Notes: a model not told the origin generated them from the letters alone. DNA of 64,000 nucleotides from Actinophytocola xinjiangensis (GCF_001921215.1 NZ_MSIF01000006.1:124001-188000), one strand, 5' to 3'. Counted from the first letter of the stretch, positions 42,901 through 52,298 are shown. Numbers and translations: made by a program.

Positions 42901-43229
42901 GGCGGGTGCACGACCTGCTCGACGCCGTCGGGGCCCTCGACGAACCCGGTCCGCAACACCTCGTGCCTGGCCAGCATCGCCGTGATCGCCTGCTCGATCA
43001 GGTCCACCCGCAGCTCGCCGCGCATCCGCAGCGCGCCGCAGAGCTGGTAGGCCGGTGAACCCGGGCGCAGCCGTTCGACGTAGTGCAGCCGCTCCTGCCC
43101 GAAAGACAGCGGCGCGTGCTCGCGGTCGCCGGTCCAGCGCGGCACCCCGGCGGGTGATCCGGCACGATCTTCCCGTTCCAGCAACCGATCGAGCAGCGCG
43201 CGCTGCTCGGCGGACAACCGTGACGCCAT
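39951..43229 (-). CDS. NRPS module C-A-T, adenylation domain predicted for serine
   Basis: The 1092-residue module has a condensation domain with CVHHIVVDGWSLG, an adenylation domain with A3 FTSGSTGRPKG, A4 FDVSLWELLL, A5 NQYGPTETTVD, A8 GRLDEQVKIRGNRVEPGEVE and A10 HGKVDRAAL, then a carrier domain DLGGHSLLAIRALSRIR. Pocket residues can be read as Asp-Val-Trp-His-Leu-Ser-...-Val-Asp, close to the known serine code DVWHLSLVD. The ATG at 43229 has GGGGGAG five bases upstream. It follows mbtH directly. A C-terminal tail ends KVDRRRPRP. Serine is also the substrate and product type of the two SHMT-family enzymes. Confidence 0.9.
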   Translation of the reverse strand: MASRLSAEQRALLDRLLEREDRAGSPAGVPRWTGDREHAPLSFGQERLHYVERLRPGSPAYQLCGALRMRGELRVDLIEQAITAMLARHEVLRTGFVEGPDGVEQVVHPPGSSSVDLPVRELPGDDVRARVAELAGTGFDLTRPPLLRAELVRVGDALGPEWVLLLCVHHIVVDGWSLGLLVAELAEVYRALAEGDRPRLPELEVQYVDFAVWQRERLSGATLAEQLRFWRDELTDLPGGDLPTDRPRPAERSYAGATVPITVAPTVLRALRTIADDSRATLFMAMVSVLSVVLGRWSGERDVVVGTPMAGRRRAELEPVVGFFVNTLPLRVRHTGHESFRELVRRVREVCVRAYAHQDVPFERIVHELASDRDASGQTTLARHWIVLHNTPPLRFDAPGLTAELEPALVGSVRCDLSFQLVPDQDGGIAGWLEFSTELFDRDTAERIVDALHTVLGAAVADPDRAVAELPVLPTASRQELLERHSGAGSVPTTEPGLVSWFEEQVDRTPNAPAVGGDGERLTYRELDERANRIAHLLRSAGTGPEDRVGVFLPPGADLLATVLGVLKAGAVYLPLDPGYPPGRVNLLVELGAPRLILTTPGLRARLDTGPPVRDLSAVSGQPTHRPAPARTWPDSVAYLLFTSGSTGRPKGVLGTHGGLVNRLAGMRDAFRVGAGDRVLQKAPLGFDVSLWELLLPVLTGAAVVPAGLDGHRDAEHLHELIDRERVTVCHFVPSMLREFLDGPHRAHDSVRLLLSGGEELPADLAATALRRLPNAELVNQYGPTETTVDVTATAVSAPVPARVPIGGMLPGVRGYVLDELCRPQPVGVAGELHLGGVQLARGYLGQPGRTAERFVPDPFVPGERLYATGDRVRWLPDGSLEFRGRLDEQVKIRGNRVEPGEVEAELAAHPGVERAVVVVDTGETGDPRLRGYFSGRVQPAELLNFLRQRLPGPAVPAHLTEVDRWPVGVHGKVDRAALPPPDGDRPAAGSTYVAPSTPVQHVVAGVFAELLHQERIGVNDSFLDLGGHSLLAIRALSRIRARLQVDLRVAQFFDSPDVASIAELIERQRRDGQVTPSAAPIPKVDRRRPRP

Positions 43230-43240
43230 GAAGCTCCCCC

Positions 43241-43447
43241 TCAGGCCTGGTTCGCCTGCTCCATCTGTCGTCGCAGGCTCAGCGGGCGCATGTCGGTCCA
43301 CACCTCGTCGATGTGCGCGAGGCACTGTTCGCGGGTGCCGCTGGTGCCTGCCGGCCGCCAGCCGGCCGGCAGCTCCAGGTCCGACCGCCAGATCGAGTAC
43401 TGCAGCTCGTCGTTGATCACGACGAGGTAGGTCTGCTCCTGGGCCAT
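43241..43447 (-). CDS. mbtH: MbtH-like adenylation-domain chaperone
   Basis: The 68-residue protein has the MbtH signature, [17 protein letters not shown] followed by [21 protein letters not shown]. MbtH proteins bind adenylation domains and are often needed for their folding or activity. The ATG has GAGGAG six bases upstream. It lies 11 bp before the serine-predicted NRPS gene and 69 bp downstream of a candidate operator. Confidence 0.95.
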   Translation of the reverse strand: MAQEQTYLVVINDELQYSIWRSDLELPAGWRPAGTSGTREQCLAHIDEVWTDMRPLSLRRQMEQANQA

Positions 43448-43515
43448 GGTCCACTCCTCGTTCGCGGGCTTCGCGCGTCTGGAGTGAATGTGTCGCATCG
43501 GCGGGTCCCTGTGAT

Positions 43516-43533
43516 GTCCGTACTTCTCCCGAC
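43516..43533. promoter_or_regulatory. Candidate cluster operator 7: GTCCG-N8-CCGAC
   Basis: The repeat GTCCG-TACTTCTC-CCGAC lies 69 bp upstream of mbtH, in the gap after the LAL regulator. It differs from site 3 by a single base over all 18 positions, including the whole spacer. Confidence 0.55.
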
Positions 43534-43545
43534 CGGCCTCCTGGA

Positions 43546-45963
43546 TCAGCCGGCGACGCCCCTCGACCGGCGGGCCACCTGTCCGGCGAGCCCGACGAGC
43601 GCCGCGACCTCGGCGCGGGAGGAGACGAACAGCTTCTTGAAGATCCGGCCGAGGTAGGTCTCCACGGTCTTGTGGCTCAGTTCCAACCTTCTGGCGATCT
43701 GTTGGTTCGTCCGCCCGTCGCTGACCAGGACAGCGACCTCGAGCTCCCGCTCGCTCAGACCGTCGAGCCTGATGCTCGCCTCGTCGCGTTGGGACTCCGG
43801 TTCGCGGGCGAGTCGCGTCGGTTCCGGCTCCGCCTCGAGGATGTCGAGGTTGTCGAGGTGGTCGAAGACCTCGACGTCCCTGCCCCCGTCGGCGCCGGCG
43901 ATCGCGGCCTCCAGGGCGACGGCCCTGGCCAGCAGGGCGGCGCTGCCGGTGGCGGCGGCAGCCGTCCGGCCGCACGCGGCGTGCCGGATGGCCCCGTCCG
44001 GGTCGCCGAGGCGGACCTGCGTCACCGCGAGGGCGGTGGCGAACTGGGGGACCAGGCCACCGAGGCGGCGTCGTTCGGCCGTCCGCAGGCCGTGTTCGTA
44101 GTGGGCCGCGGCCGGTCCCGGCCAGCCGAGGCCGGTTTCCGCGCCGGCCAGCCAGTAGAGCCCGTCGAGCTGCTGTGCGACCTCGTCGTCGGCGAGTTCC
44201 TCGTACAGCTCGGCCGCCGCCTCGGCGTGTCGCCTGGTCTGCTCCCGGTCGCCGAACCGGAACGTCGCGACGGAGAGCACGGCGAACACACCGGCCGCGG
44301 TCGCCGCCGGCATGGCGGCGACGTGCCGGCGCAGCACCGACTCGTCGGCCTCGTCCGGCCGGGTGCCGGTGTCCAGTGCGAGCGCGAGCCGCGCCCGGTG
44401 CACCTGGACCACGTCGGGCACCTCGCCGGGTGAGAGCAGCCGCAACGCGGCCGCGAGGTCTCTGGCGGCGTCCTCGATCCGGCCCGTCAGGCGCCACACC
44501 CACGCACGCCAGCAGAGGGCCTCGATCCAGACCGTCGGGTCCTGCTGTTCGGTCGGGACCAGCTCGCCGAGCAGGTAGCCGGCCTCGGGGAGCCGACCGG
44601 CCAGCGCGAGTGCCTTGCCCAGCATGAGTTTGCGCTCCGGTGTGGTCCCGGGGCCGTCGGTCTCCAGCTCGATGACCGTGCGCAGCCAGGACGCCGACTG
44701 TGCCGGATGGTCCCACAGGCACTGCTCCGCCCCGTCCAGGAGCAGCCGCACGCTGTGGTTGTCGCCGATGGTGGCGGTGCGCACGACGTGCCTGGCCACC
44801 TGGCCGGCCCGGTCGCCCCGGTCCAGGAGCGCCTGTGCCGCGCGGGCGTGGGCGCCGAGGAGCCAGCCCGGCCCGGCCGACTGGTAGGCGGCCGCACGCA
44901 GCAGCGGGTTGGCGAACGACAGCCGGCGCGAGGATCCCCGCGTGCTGATCAGGTCCTCGGCGATGAGCTCGTCGATGGCCGTCAGCACCCGGGTGGCGTC
45001 CAGCTCGGCGACCCGCGCGAGCAGCTCGGGGTCGAACGGGTCGTCGAGGACGGCCGCCGATCGCGCCACCAGCCAGACCGGTTCGGACAGGGCGTGGAAG
45101 TCGCGCAGGCACTCGGCGAGCACGTCGGCCGGCAGGACGGCCGGTTCGCCGGCCGACTGCCCATCGATCCCGAGGGAGGTGAACACGCGCAGCAGTCCCG
45201 GATTGCCGCCGAACTTGCGCAGCAGGTCGGTGCACCGCGCGCGGCTGAGGTCACTCGGCAACAACGCGGACGCCTCCTGCTCGGCGAGCGGCGCGAGCTC
45301 GACGCGGCGCGCCATGCCGGTCGTCACCGCGGCGTCCAGCAGCCCACGCAGCGCCTGGTCGGTCTGGCGGGCTCGGTGCGCGAGGACGAGCACCACCTGG
45401 CCGTCTGGCGGGTGCCGCAGCAGATGGCTGATCAGCTGCACCGACGCCTCGTCGGCCCAGTGCACGTCATCGAGCACGAGCAGCAGGTCACCGAAGGCGG
45501 CCAGGGCGCCGACCAGCCCTCGGATGGCGTGGAAGACGTGGTACAGCTCGGCCGGGTCGGTCGGCCGGGTCGAGGGCAGGGCGGTGGCGAGCGCGGGGAA
45601 CACCCCGCCGAGCCAGCGGGCGTGTTCGGTCGGGCAGCCAGCGACGAGGTCGTCGCGGTGCCTGCCGACCAGGGTGTTGAGGGCGTCGACGAACGCGCCG
45701 AAGGGCACTCCGGGCGGCGGGGAGGTGGCCGATCCGACCGCGACCCGCCAGCCGATCGCGCCCGCGGTCCTGGCCATGTCCGCGAGCAGGGCGGTCTTGC
45801 CGCTCCACCGGTCGCCGCGGACCTCCACCACCGGGACGCGGCCGACGTCACCACGTAGCAGCCAGTCGAACTCGGTGAGGGCGTCCGCGCGGCTGTGCAA
45901 CACATCGGGGTACGACTCGTGGTCGGTTGCGAAATCCTGTAGGGACAAAGCCCTGAGGATCAT
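43546..45963 (-). CDS. LAL-type LuxR-family transcriptional regulator
   Basis: The 805-residue protein is a large ATP-binding LuxR regulator (LAL). An N-terminal AAA-like NTPase domain has Walker [15 protein letters not shown] (about residue 55) and Walker [14 protein letters not shown], followed by a long helical TPR-like region. The C-terminal LuxR helix-turn-helix is [20 protein letters not shown], then [23 protein letters not shown]. The ATG at 45963 has GAGGAGG nine bases upstream; a TTG 57 bases further up is a weaker option. It lies within the cluster and is the obvious pathway-specific activator. It may bind the GTCGG-N8-CCGAC sites. Confidence 0.92.
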   Translation of the reverse strand: MILRALSLQDFATDHESYPDVLHSRADALTEFDWLLRGDVGRVPVVEVRGDRWSGKTALLADMARTAGAIGWRVAVGSATSPPPGVPFGAFVDALNTLVGRHRDDLVAGCPTEHARWLGGVFPALATALPSTRPTDPAELYHVFHAIRGLVGALAAFGDLLLVLDDVHWADEASVQLISHLLRHPPDGQVVLVLAHRARQTDQALRGLLDAAVTTGMARRVELAPLAEQEASALLPSDLSRARCTDLLRKFGGNPGLLRVFTSLGIDGQSAGEPAVLPADVLAECLRDFHALSEPVWLVARSAAVLDDPFDPELLARVAELDATRVLTAIDELIAEDLISTRGSSRRLSFANPLLRAAAYQSAGPGWLLGAHARAAQALLDRGDRAGQVARHVVRTATIGDNHSVRLLLDGAEQCLWDHPAQSASWLRTVIELETDGPGTTPERKLMLGKALALAGRLPEAGYLLGELVPTEQQDPTVWIEALCWRAWVWRLTGRIEDAARDLAAALRLLSPGEVPDVVQVHRARLALALDTGTRPDEADESVLRRHVAAMPAATAAGVFAVLSVATFRFGDREQTRRHAEAAAELYEELADDEVAQQLDGLYWLAGAETGLGWPGPAAAHYEHGLRTAERRRLGGLVPQFATALAVTQVRLGDPDGAIRHAACGRTAAAATGSAALLARAVALEAAIAGADGGRDVEVFDHLDNLDILEAEPEPTRLAREPESQRDEASIRLDGLSERELEVAVLVSDGRTNQQIARRLELSHKTVETYLGRIFKKLFVSSRAEVAALVGLAGQVARRSRGVAG

Positions 45964-46352
45964 CAGCGAGTCCTCCTCGACCCATGCAACGGCACGGACA
46001 TAAACCGGGCAGATTGACAAGCAATCTGACCAGCAAAGTCAGACAAAAGGGTTCTTCAAAGACACGAGCGCGTCGGCGAAATCACGGGACCGATTCGCGT
46101 CGAGGTACGTCAAGAATCCATTTCACCCACAACGCGAAGCGCCTGAGCGAGTCCGCCTCGGACTGATCGTCTTCGACGAGATCGATCACGTCTTTTCCAC
46201 CCCAGGGATCACCCGAACCCGCCGGTTATTTCTTAACCCAGTGTACCCAGTCCACCACACTGAGACAAGTGAGAAAGCGCTGGAGCATACCCTCGGATAC
46301 TGCCATCCCTATTGGGCCGATCAGCGTAAGAATGCGCATTCAAACCGACGAT
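45964..46352. other. 389-bp lower-GC intergenic region upstream of the LAL gene
   Basis: It holds the promoter of the LAL gene and the 3' end region of the FAAL-NRPS gene. It is the least GC-rich stretch of the cluster. A hairpin (AGTCCG-CCT-CGGACT, about 46158-46172) could be a terminator. Near 46010-46045 there are imperfect repeats of GTCTGAC/AATCTGAC. No copy of the cluster operator was seen, so the regulator gene itself may be controlled differently. No gene was recognised. Confidence 0.4.
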
Positions 46353-49300
46353 TTATGGCTCGACGGGATCGCCGCCCGCCGATTCGGCCAGGAGTCGGCT
46401 GACGTGGTCGTCCGGCAGGTCGGCGAGATCGGCCAGCAGCTCGGCGAGATCATCCTCGGACGCCTCCTCGATCTCGGCCCGACGTACCCGGTCGGCCAGC
46501 CGCTCGATGGTGAGGCCGCCGCCGAGCAGACCGGCGACCGGAAGCTCGACACCGAACTCGGCGCGCACCCGCACCACGATCCGGGTCGCGAGCAGCGAGT
46601 GGCCGCCGACGTCGAAGAAGTCGCTGGTCACCGAGACCTCGGGCAGATCGAGAACCGCACACCACATCTCGACCAGCCGCCGCTCGAGCTCGTCGCGCGG
46701 CGCCACCAGGGCCGCTCGCCCGGCCGGCACGACGGTGTCCGGTGGGGCGAGCGGCTCGACGGTGCCGCCGGCACGCCAGCGGCCGCGCTCCCCGGTCCGG
46801 TACAGCCGCCCGCCCGGAATGACGGGGTCGGGGACGAACCGGCCGGCCGTGTGGCCGGCCCGGCCACGGTAGCCGCGGGCCGACCACGAACCGCCGGCGT
46901 GGATCTCACCGACGGCACCCGCCGGCACCAGCCGCCCCCGGTCGTCGAGGACCATCCGGTGCCCGGGGTCGGCCAGCAGCAGGCGCGCGTCCGGCAACAC
47001 CGACCGCACCTCCGCCGCGAGGTCGGCGGGCGGCGTGCCCAGGCACAGCACCCGCCTCAGCGCGGTGGTCCCGGCCGGCGGGTCGGCGACGAGGGCACGC
47101 AACGCGGCCGGGTCGGCCAGCCAGGTAGTCACCCCACGCTCGGCGAACGACTCCGCCGCGGTCGACCGGTCGAGCACGACCTCGGCGCCACTGCCGAGAC
47201 ACCAGACCAGCGCCGGCACCGACGGCTCGACCAGCACCACGTCCTCGGCGGTCAGCGGGCATGACGCCGTCCAGGCCGCGACCCGGCGCAGGACGTCGGC
47301 CCGCTCGGTCATCAGCCCGGAGTCGGTCACGGCGGCCAGCGCCCGGGGAAACGCACCGGTGTCGACCCGGACCGAGGGCTGGTCGGCGTGGGGGGCGGCG
47401 TCCAGACACAGAACCGGCCGGCCGGCGGCGCGGTAGCGGGCGGCGAGCGCCAGGGTGGTCACCACCGCAACGGGCTCCAGGTCGTCCCACTCGGTCAGGG
47501 CCACCGCCGCTCCCGCCTTCAGCACGGCCAGCACGGCGACGGCGAGCTCGGGGACCGGCGGGAGGGACACGACGACGAACCGCTCCGGCGCGGCGCCGGC
47601 GCCGCGCAGCAGCCACGCGAGCCGGTTGGCCTCCTCGTCGAGGTCCCGGTAGGTCAGCACACCTCGGGGCGAGCGCAGGGCTGGTGCGGACGGACAACGG
47701 TCCACCGCGCGCTCGACCGCCTCGTTCGGGGACGTGGTCACCGGGCCGTCCGAACGAGCGGCGGTCAGCTCGGCGAGGGTCCGGTCCCGCTCGTCCTCGG
47801 TGAGGATCGGCAGGTCGGGCAGGCGGGTGCCGGGCGACTCCTGGGCGGTCCGCAACACCAGCCCCACCGCGTCGAGCAACCCCCGCATGGTCGCGGCGTC
47901 GAACAACTCGGCGTCGTAGACGAGGTGGCCGGCCAGCCGGCCGTCCGGCTGCTCGCTCACCCGCAGGTACAGCTCGAACTGGGCGCCCGGCGCGGGCAGC
48001 TCGAACGGTTCGGCACGCGTCCCGCCGGCCTGCCACCGCGACATCGGCAGGTTCTGCAGTGCCAGCACGACGCGCACCAGCGGGGCGCGCCCATCGGAGC
48101 GGCGTGTACCGGCCTGGCGCAGGATCCGCTCGAACGGGAGCCGCCGATGCCGGTAGGCGGCGAGGGTGGAGGTCCGCACCCGGCGCAGCAGCTCATCGAA
48201 GGCCGGTGCCCCGGCGGCGTCCACCCGTAGCGGCAGCACATTGACGAACATCCCGATGGACTCGGCGGTGCCGGGATCACGGCCGGACCCTGGCGTGCCG
48301 ATGACGATGTCGTCCTGGCCGGTCCACCGGGCGAGGGCGGCACCGAGCCCGGCGAGCAGGACCGTGAACAGCGTCGCGTCCTGGGTCGCTCCGTACCTCC
48401 TGAGCCCGGCCGTCCGCTCGGCGCTCAGCTCGAACGGCAACGCCGCCGACCGCCACGTCGGGGCCGCCGGCAAGGGGTTGTCCAGCGGCAGGTCCACCGG
48501 GTTCGCGCCCGACAGGTGGTCGCGCCAGAACTCCTCGTCGGGGGCGAGGTCGCCGGGCACCGGTGCCGGCACGGTCTCGCGGCCGAGGTCGGGCACGGGT
48601 GCCTTGTCCACCAGTGCTCGGTAACAGGTGCCGAGGTCGCGCAGCAGCAGCCCGAGCGACCACCCGTCGACGATGATGTGGTGCGCGCACATCGCCAGGC
48701 ACCACGAGCCCGGGTCGAGGCGGATCAGCATCGCTCGCAGCAGTGGCCCTGTGGCCAGGTCGAACGGTGTCGCGGCCAGCTCCTGGATGACCGGCTCCAG
48801 CTGGTCGGGCCGACCGGACAGGTCCCGTTCGGTGAGCGTCACCGGCCGGGCCGGGCCGGTGACCCCCTTCGGGAGCCCGTCGGCACCCGGCGGGAACGTG
48901 GTGCGCAGCGCGTGGTGCTGACGAACCAGCTCGTCCAGCGACCCACGCACGGCCGCGGTGTCGACCAGGCCCGTCAGACGCACCCCGCCGACCACGGTGC
49001 AGGCGCCGCTCGCGCCGATTCGCTGGTCCAGCAACCACATCCAGCGCTGGGCGTCGGTCGGCTCCCCCAGCTCGGGGGTCGTCCATCCACCTGTCCCGGT
49101 CGGGTCGCCCTCGTCCAGTGCCCGGGCGAGTTGGCGGGAGGTCATCCCGTCGAGCAGGCGCTCGACCCCGACGTCGATGGCGTACCGCTCGCGCACCGCA
49201 CCAGCGAGCCGCATGCCGGTCAGCGAGTCGAGGCCGAGCCCGACCAGTGAGGTGTCCGGGTCGACGCGGTCCTCGGGCAGGTCGAGCGCGGCGCCGACGA

Positions 49301-51053
49301 GCCCGAGGACGCCCGCGGGGTCCAGGCCGTCGGCCGGCGGGGTGGTCGTGGGTTCGGGGCCGGTCACTCCGGACAGCGCGCCGGTCGACCAGCGTTCCCG
49401 GCAGGCGGATCGCCGAATCTTGCCGCTGGTCGTGCGCGGGATCGTGCCCCGGCGGACCAGCACGACATCGTGCAGCGTCAGGCCGTGCCCGGCGGCGACG
49501 GCGTCGCGCGTCGCCGCGATCGCGGCGGGCGCGTCCCTCGGTTCGAAGCCGCGGACCACCTCGTGGACGAGGACGACCCGTTCGGCGTCGCCGTGGTCGA
49601 CTCCGAACACCGCCGCCCCGGCCGGTTGGAGCCCGGGATGGGCACGCGTGGCCGTCTGCTCGATGTCGTGCGGGTGGTGGTTGCGGCCGCGCACGACGAT
49701 CAGGTCCTTCACCCGGCCGACGAGGTACAGCTCGTCGCCGTGCACCGAGCCGAGGTCCCCGGTGCGCAGGAAGAGTCGGTCGCCGTGTCCGAGGAGCCCG
49801 GCACGGAAGACCCGTGCGGTCTCGTCGGGCCGGCCCCAGTACCCGTCGGTGACCCCGGCACCGCCGACCCACACCTCGCCGACCTCACCGGGCGCGCACT
49901 CCCGGCCGGTCCGCCGGTCCACCACGACGACCAGGTCGTCGCCGTGCGTTCGCCCGCAGCCGGTGAGGGTGACCGAGCTCCGGCCGTCCCCCGCCGGGGC
50001 GACCCTGCCCCGCGTCAGCTGCTCGCGGTCGGCGTCGAGCACTGCGGGCCCCTGTTCGCGCACCGGGGACATGGTGACCAGCAGGGTCGCCTCGGCCAAC
50101 CCGTAGCAGGGGCGGAACGCCGACCGGTCGAACCCCGCCGGCGCGAACGCCCGGGCGAACGAGTCCAGTGTGCTGGCCCGGACCGGCTCGGCGCCGACCA
50201 GCGCATGCCGCCAGGTGCTCAGGTCCAGCCCCGCGCTCTCCTCGGCGCTGATCCGGCGGGCGCATTCCAGGTAGGCGAAGTCGGGGGCCACCGACATCGT
50301 CGCCCCGGTCCGGCTGATCGCCTCGAGCCAGCGCGCCGGCCTGCGCAGGAAGGTCGACGGTGCGAGCAGGGTGGCGGGAAAGCCGGCGAAGACGGGTTGG
50401 AGGATGCCGCCGATGAGGCCCATGTCGTGGAACGGGGGCAGCCAACTCACGCTCCGGCTCTCCGGCCCGGCGCCGACAACCTCGCTGATCGCCGCGGAGT
50501 TGTGGACGAGGTTGTCGTGGCGCACCATCACGCCCTTCGGGGTTCCGACGGAACCGGAGGTGTACTGCAGGAAGGCGAGGTCCGTGGCCAGCGGCACCCG
50601 GCCGTTCCAGTCCTCCGCCCCGTCGGTGATGTCGTCGGTGGCCAGCGTGCTCAGCCGCCCGGCGAGCTCCGCCCCGGAGCCGAGCGCGGCGAGGGTGACG
50701 CGGTCGCCGAGGGCGAGCGCGGCGCCGGCGTCGGCGGCCACCGCGAGCATGGTGGCCGGCCCGCGCCGACCGGTCGGCGGGGAGACCGGCACGGCGACCA
50801 CTCCGGCGTAGAGGCAGCCGAAGAACCCGATCACGAAGTCGATTCCGGGCGGGTGGAGCAGCAGCGCGCGTTCGCCCCGCGCCCCTCGGTCGTCGAGGTG
50901 CGCGGCGACCCTCCTCGCCCCGGTGTCCAGGTCGGCGTAGTCGACCACCCGGCTGGCACCGTCCTCGTCGACGAACTCCAACGCGGTTCTTCCCGGGGTC
51001 CGCGCGGCCCGGTCACGCAACACGTCGACGAATGTCCGCGATGAGTGAGGCAA
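46353..51053 (-). CDS. Loading NRPS: FAAL-T-C-A(degenerate)-T
   Basis: The 1566-residue protein starts with a fatty-acyl-AMP ligase domain (about 1-570): QYTSGSVGTPKGVMVRHDNL, SWLPPFHDMGLIGGILQPVF, FRPCYGLAEATLLV, GRVKDLIVVRGRNHHPHDIE. A carrier domain (LGLDSLTGMRL), a condensation domain (CAHHIIVDGWSLG), an adenylation-like region and a final carrier domain (DFFDVGGHSLLATRI) follow. The adenylation-like region has lost A3 and A5 and the A10 Lys (VVPAGRAALVAPRD stands there), so it is probably inactive. A fatty acid would be loaded and condensed to a residue provided in trans. TTG at 51053 is the probable start, seven bases after GGGAGG; GTG at 51101 is the longer option. Confidence 0.88.
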   Translation of the reverse strand: MPHSSRTFVDVLRDRAARTPGRTALEFVDEDGASRVVDYADLDTGARRVAAHLDDRGARGERALLLHPPGIDFVIGFFGCLYAGVVAVPVSPPTGRRGPATMLAVAADAGAALALGDRVTLAALGSGAELAGRLSTLATDDITDGAEDWNGRVPLATDLAFLQYTSGSVGTPKGVMVRHDNLVHNSAAISEVVGAGPESRSVSWLPPFHDMGLIGGILQPVFAGFPATLLAPSTFLRRPARWLEAISRTGATMSVAPDFAYLECARRISAEESAGLDLSTWRHALVGAEPVRASTLDSFARAFAPAGFDRSAFRPCYGLAEATLLVTMSPVREQGPAVLDADREQLTRGRVAPAGDGRSSVTLTGCGRTHGDDLVVVVDRRTGRECAPGEVGEVWVGGAGVTDGYWGRPDETARVFRAGLLGHGDRLFLRTGDLGSVHGDELYLVGRVKDLIVVRGRNHHPHDIEQTATRAHPGLQPAGAAVFGVDHGDAERVVLVHEVVRGFEPRDAPAAIAATRDAVAAGHGLTLHDVVLVRRGTIPRTTSGKIRRSACRERWSTGALSGVTGPEPTTTPPADGLDPAGVLGLVGAALDLPEDRVDPDTSLVGLGLDSLTGMRLAGAVRERYAIDVGVERLLDGMTSRQLARALDEGDPTGTGGWTTPELGEPTDAQRWMWLLDQRIGASGACTVVGGVRLTGLVDTAAVRGSLDELVRQHHALRTTFPPGADGLPKGVTGPARPVTLTERDLSGRPDQLEPVIQELAATPFDLATGPLLRAMLIRLDPGSWCLAMCAHHIIVDGWSLGLLLRDLGTCYRALVDKAPVPDLGRETVPAPVPGDLAPDEEFWRDHLSGANPVDLPLDNPLPAAPTWRSAALPFELSAERTAGLRRYGATQDATLFTVLLAGLGAALARWTGQDDIVIGTPGSGRDPGTAESIGMFVNVLPLRVDAAGAPAFDELLRRVRTSTLAAYRHRRLPFERILRQAGTRRSDGRAPLVRVVLALQNLPMSRWQAGGTRAEPFELPAPGAQFELYLRVSEQPDGRLAGHLVYDAELFDAATMRGLLDAVGLVLRTAQESPGTRLPDLPILTEDERDRTLAELTAARSDGPVTTSPNEAVERAVDRCPSAPALRSPRGVLTYRDLDEEANRLAWLLRGAGAAPERFVVVSLPPVPELAVAVLAVLKAGAAVALTEWDDLEPVAVVTTLALAARYRAAGRPVLCLDAAPHADQPSVRVDTGAFPRALAAVTDSGLMTERADVLRRVAAWTASCPLTAEDVVLVEPSVPALVWCLGSGAEVVLDRSTAAESFAERGVTTWLADPAALRALVADPPAGTTALRRVLCLGTPPADLAAEVRSVLPDARLLLADPGHRMVLDDRGRLVPAGAVGEIHAGGSWSARGYRGRAGHTAGRFVPDPVIPGGRLYRTGERGRWRAGGTVEPLAPPDTVVPAGRAALVAPRDELERRLVEMWCAVLDLPEVSVTSDFFDVGGHSLLATRIVVRVRAEFGVELPVAGLLGGGLTIERLADRVRRAEIEEASEDDLAELLADLADLPDDHVSRLLAESAGGDPVEP

Positions 51054-51115
51054 AGCCGGTCCTCCCGTGACGACAGCCGTCGGACCAGAATCCAGGCTCA
51101 CCCGTGGCCGAGGCA

Positions 51116-51133
51116 GTCAGGACAATCCCCTAC
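51116..51133. promoter_or_regulatory. Weak candidate cluster operator 8: GTCAG-N8-CCTAC
   Basis: The repeat GTCAG-GACAATCC-CCTAC has two mismatches to the consensus but keeps spacing and spacer similarity (AATCC as at sites 1 and 2). It is 63 bp upstream of the TTG start of the FAAL-NRPS, the same distance as other sites. Confidence 0.35.
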
Positions 51134-51224
51134 GACCCGTGGCGTCAATGGCACAATCCTCCTCGAGGTGAGTCATGGTCCGGGGTGTTCACCAACTACC
51201 GGGCACGGGAAGAACCCGGCGAGT

Positions 51225-52298
51225 TCAGACGGTGGTGGTACCAGGACATCGCGGTCCAGGCCGTGGCGGAACAGCTGCTGTGGCCACAGGGGAGTCCGCA
51301 CGGCGCGCCGATGCACGGGCGGGCGAGTGTGCCGCTTTCGGACTTGGCCGCTCCCGCCGACGACCCCGTCGGCGGTGCCACCACCACACCGCCGCGGCGA
51401 CGAGGAGCGCCAGTACCACGAGCGGGAGCCATGGCACCGCCCACAGCGTCGCCGACCCAGCGGCAGGCGCCGGGGGTGGCGTCAGCTCCTGGCCGCCGGA
51501 CGCCTCCAGCGTGACGGTGACCTCGGCGGTCAGCCAGCCGAGCTGCCACGCGCCGGGGACGGTCGTATTGGCCCGGATGGAGTCGCCGGGTTTCAGCTCC
51601 GTCAGACGTTCGCCGGTCACGACCCGTTCACCCCAGCCGAACAGGCCGGTGACCCGCGCCGAGAGACGGCCCGCGAGACGGAGGTTCCCGTCGTTGCGCA
51701 CAACGTAGTCCAGCCGGACATCACCGGGCACGCCGAGCGGGGAGCCGTCGAAGGTGGCCCGCAGGTCCACGACGGTCAGCGAGGGGTTCAGTGTGCCGGT
51801 GACCCGTGCGTAGATCCGTGCACCCACCCGGCGGTCCACGGCGACGCCGTCCTCACCGTTCGCGAGCAGGCTCGCGACGATGCCGCCCGCGTGGTCGCCG
51901 GGGGTGGCGTTCGCGGGCACCGTGACCGTGAACGGGACGTCCACTCTGGACCGGGGGGACACGGTCACGGTCACGGCCTCGACCCGCGTCCACGCGCCGA
52001 CGTCGGACGGTTTCCCGGCCGAGGGCAGCAGGTCGAACCCACCGTCGGTGCTGCGCACGGCGTCACTCGCGTACACGCGCAGTGTCAGGATTTTCTCGGT
52101 GTAGTTGACGACACTGACCGCATCGGTGATCTCCGCACCAGGGTCGAGTGTGTAGGTGAACGCGCCGCGGCCGTTCTCGCCCGCCGGGACCACACCCCAG
52201 ACCACGGGGGCCTCGTCGGCGGGCTGCGCCGTGACGGGCCCGGCGGAAAGGACCGTGGCGAGCAGGGCAAGCGCGGTGGCGCGCAGAAGCGTGGGCAT
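51225..52298 (-). CDS. Secreted/membrane-anchored WxL-interacting (DUF916-like) surface protein
   Basis: The 357-residue protein has a signal peptide (MPTLLRATALALLATVLSAG, cleaved near AQPADE), an Ig-like domain pair of the DUF916/WxL-interacting type (VVWGVVPAGENGRGAFTYTL, VTVPANATPGDHAGGIVASL, DYVVRNDGNLRLAGRLSARV), a C-terminal membrane helix (WLPLVVLALLVAAAVWWW) and an RRRGRRRER-rich tail. The ATG at 52298 has GGAG six bases upstream. It follows the choice-of-anchor protein gene, separated by a strong hairpin. Its association with anchored-repeat transporter genes is typical. It is probably a cell-envelope component of the zinc-responsive region. Confidence 0.8.
   Translation of the reverse strand: MPTLLRATALALLATVLSAGPVTAQPADEAPVVWGVVPAGENGRGAFTYTLDPGAEITDAVSVVNYTEKILTLRVYASDAVRSTDGGFDLLPSAGKPSDVGAWTRVEAVTVTVSPRSRVDVPFTVTVPANATPGDHAGGIVASLLANGEDGVAVDRRVGARIYARVTGTLNPSLTVVDLRATFDGSPLGVPGDVRLDYVVRNDGNLRLAGRLSARVTGLFGWGERVVTGERLTELKPGDSIRANTTVPGAWQLGWLTAEVTVTLEASGGQELTPPPAPAAGSATLWAVPWLPLVVLALLVAAAVWWWHRRRGRRRERPSPKAAHSPARASARRADSPVATAAVPPRPGPRCPGTTTV

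Noticed and set aside
45964-46352. A copy of the cluster operator upstream of the LAL gene
   Set aside because: The nearest candidates (for example GTCGG near 46070) have wrong spacing or no second arm.
51104-51514. Plus-strand 136-codon frame starting next to the FAAL-NRPS start
   Set aside because: Its first 80 codons look protein-like (for example FTNYRAREEPGEFRRWWYQD), but no family is recognised, the second half is antisense to the WxL-interacting-like gene and it overlaps candidate operator 8. I leave it unannotated with some doubt.
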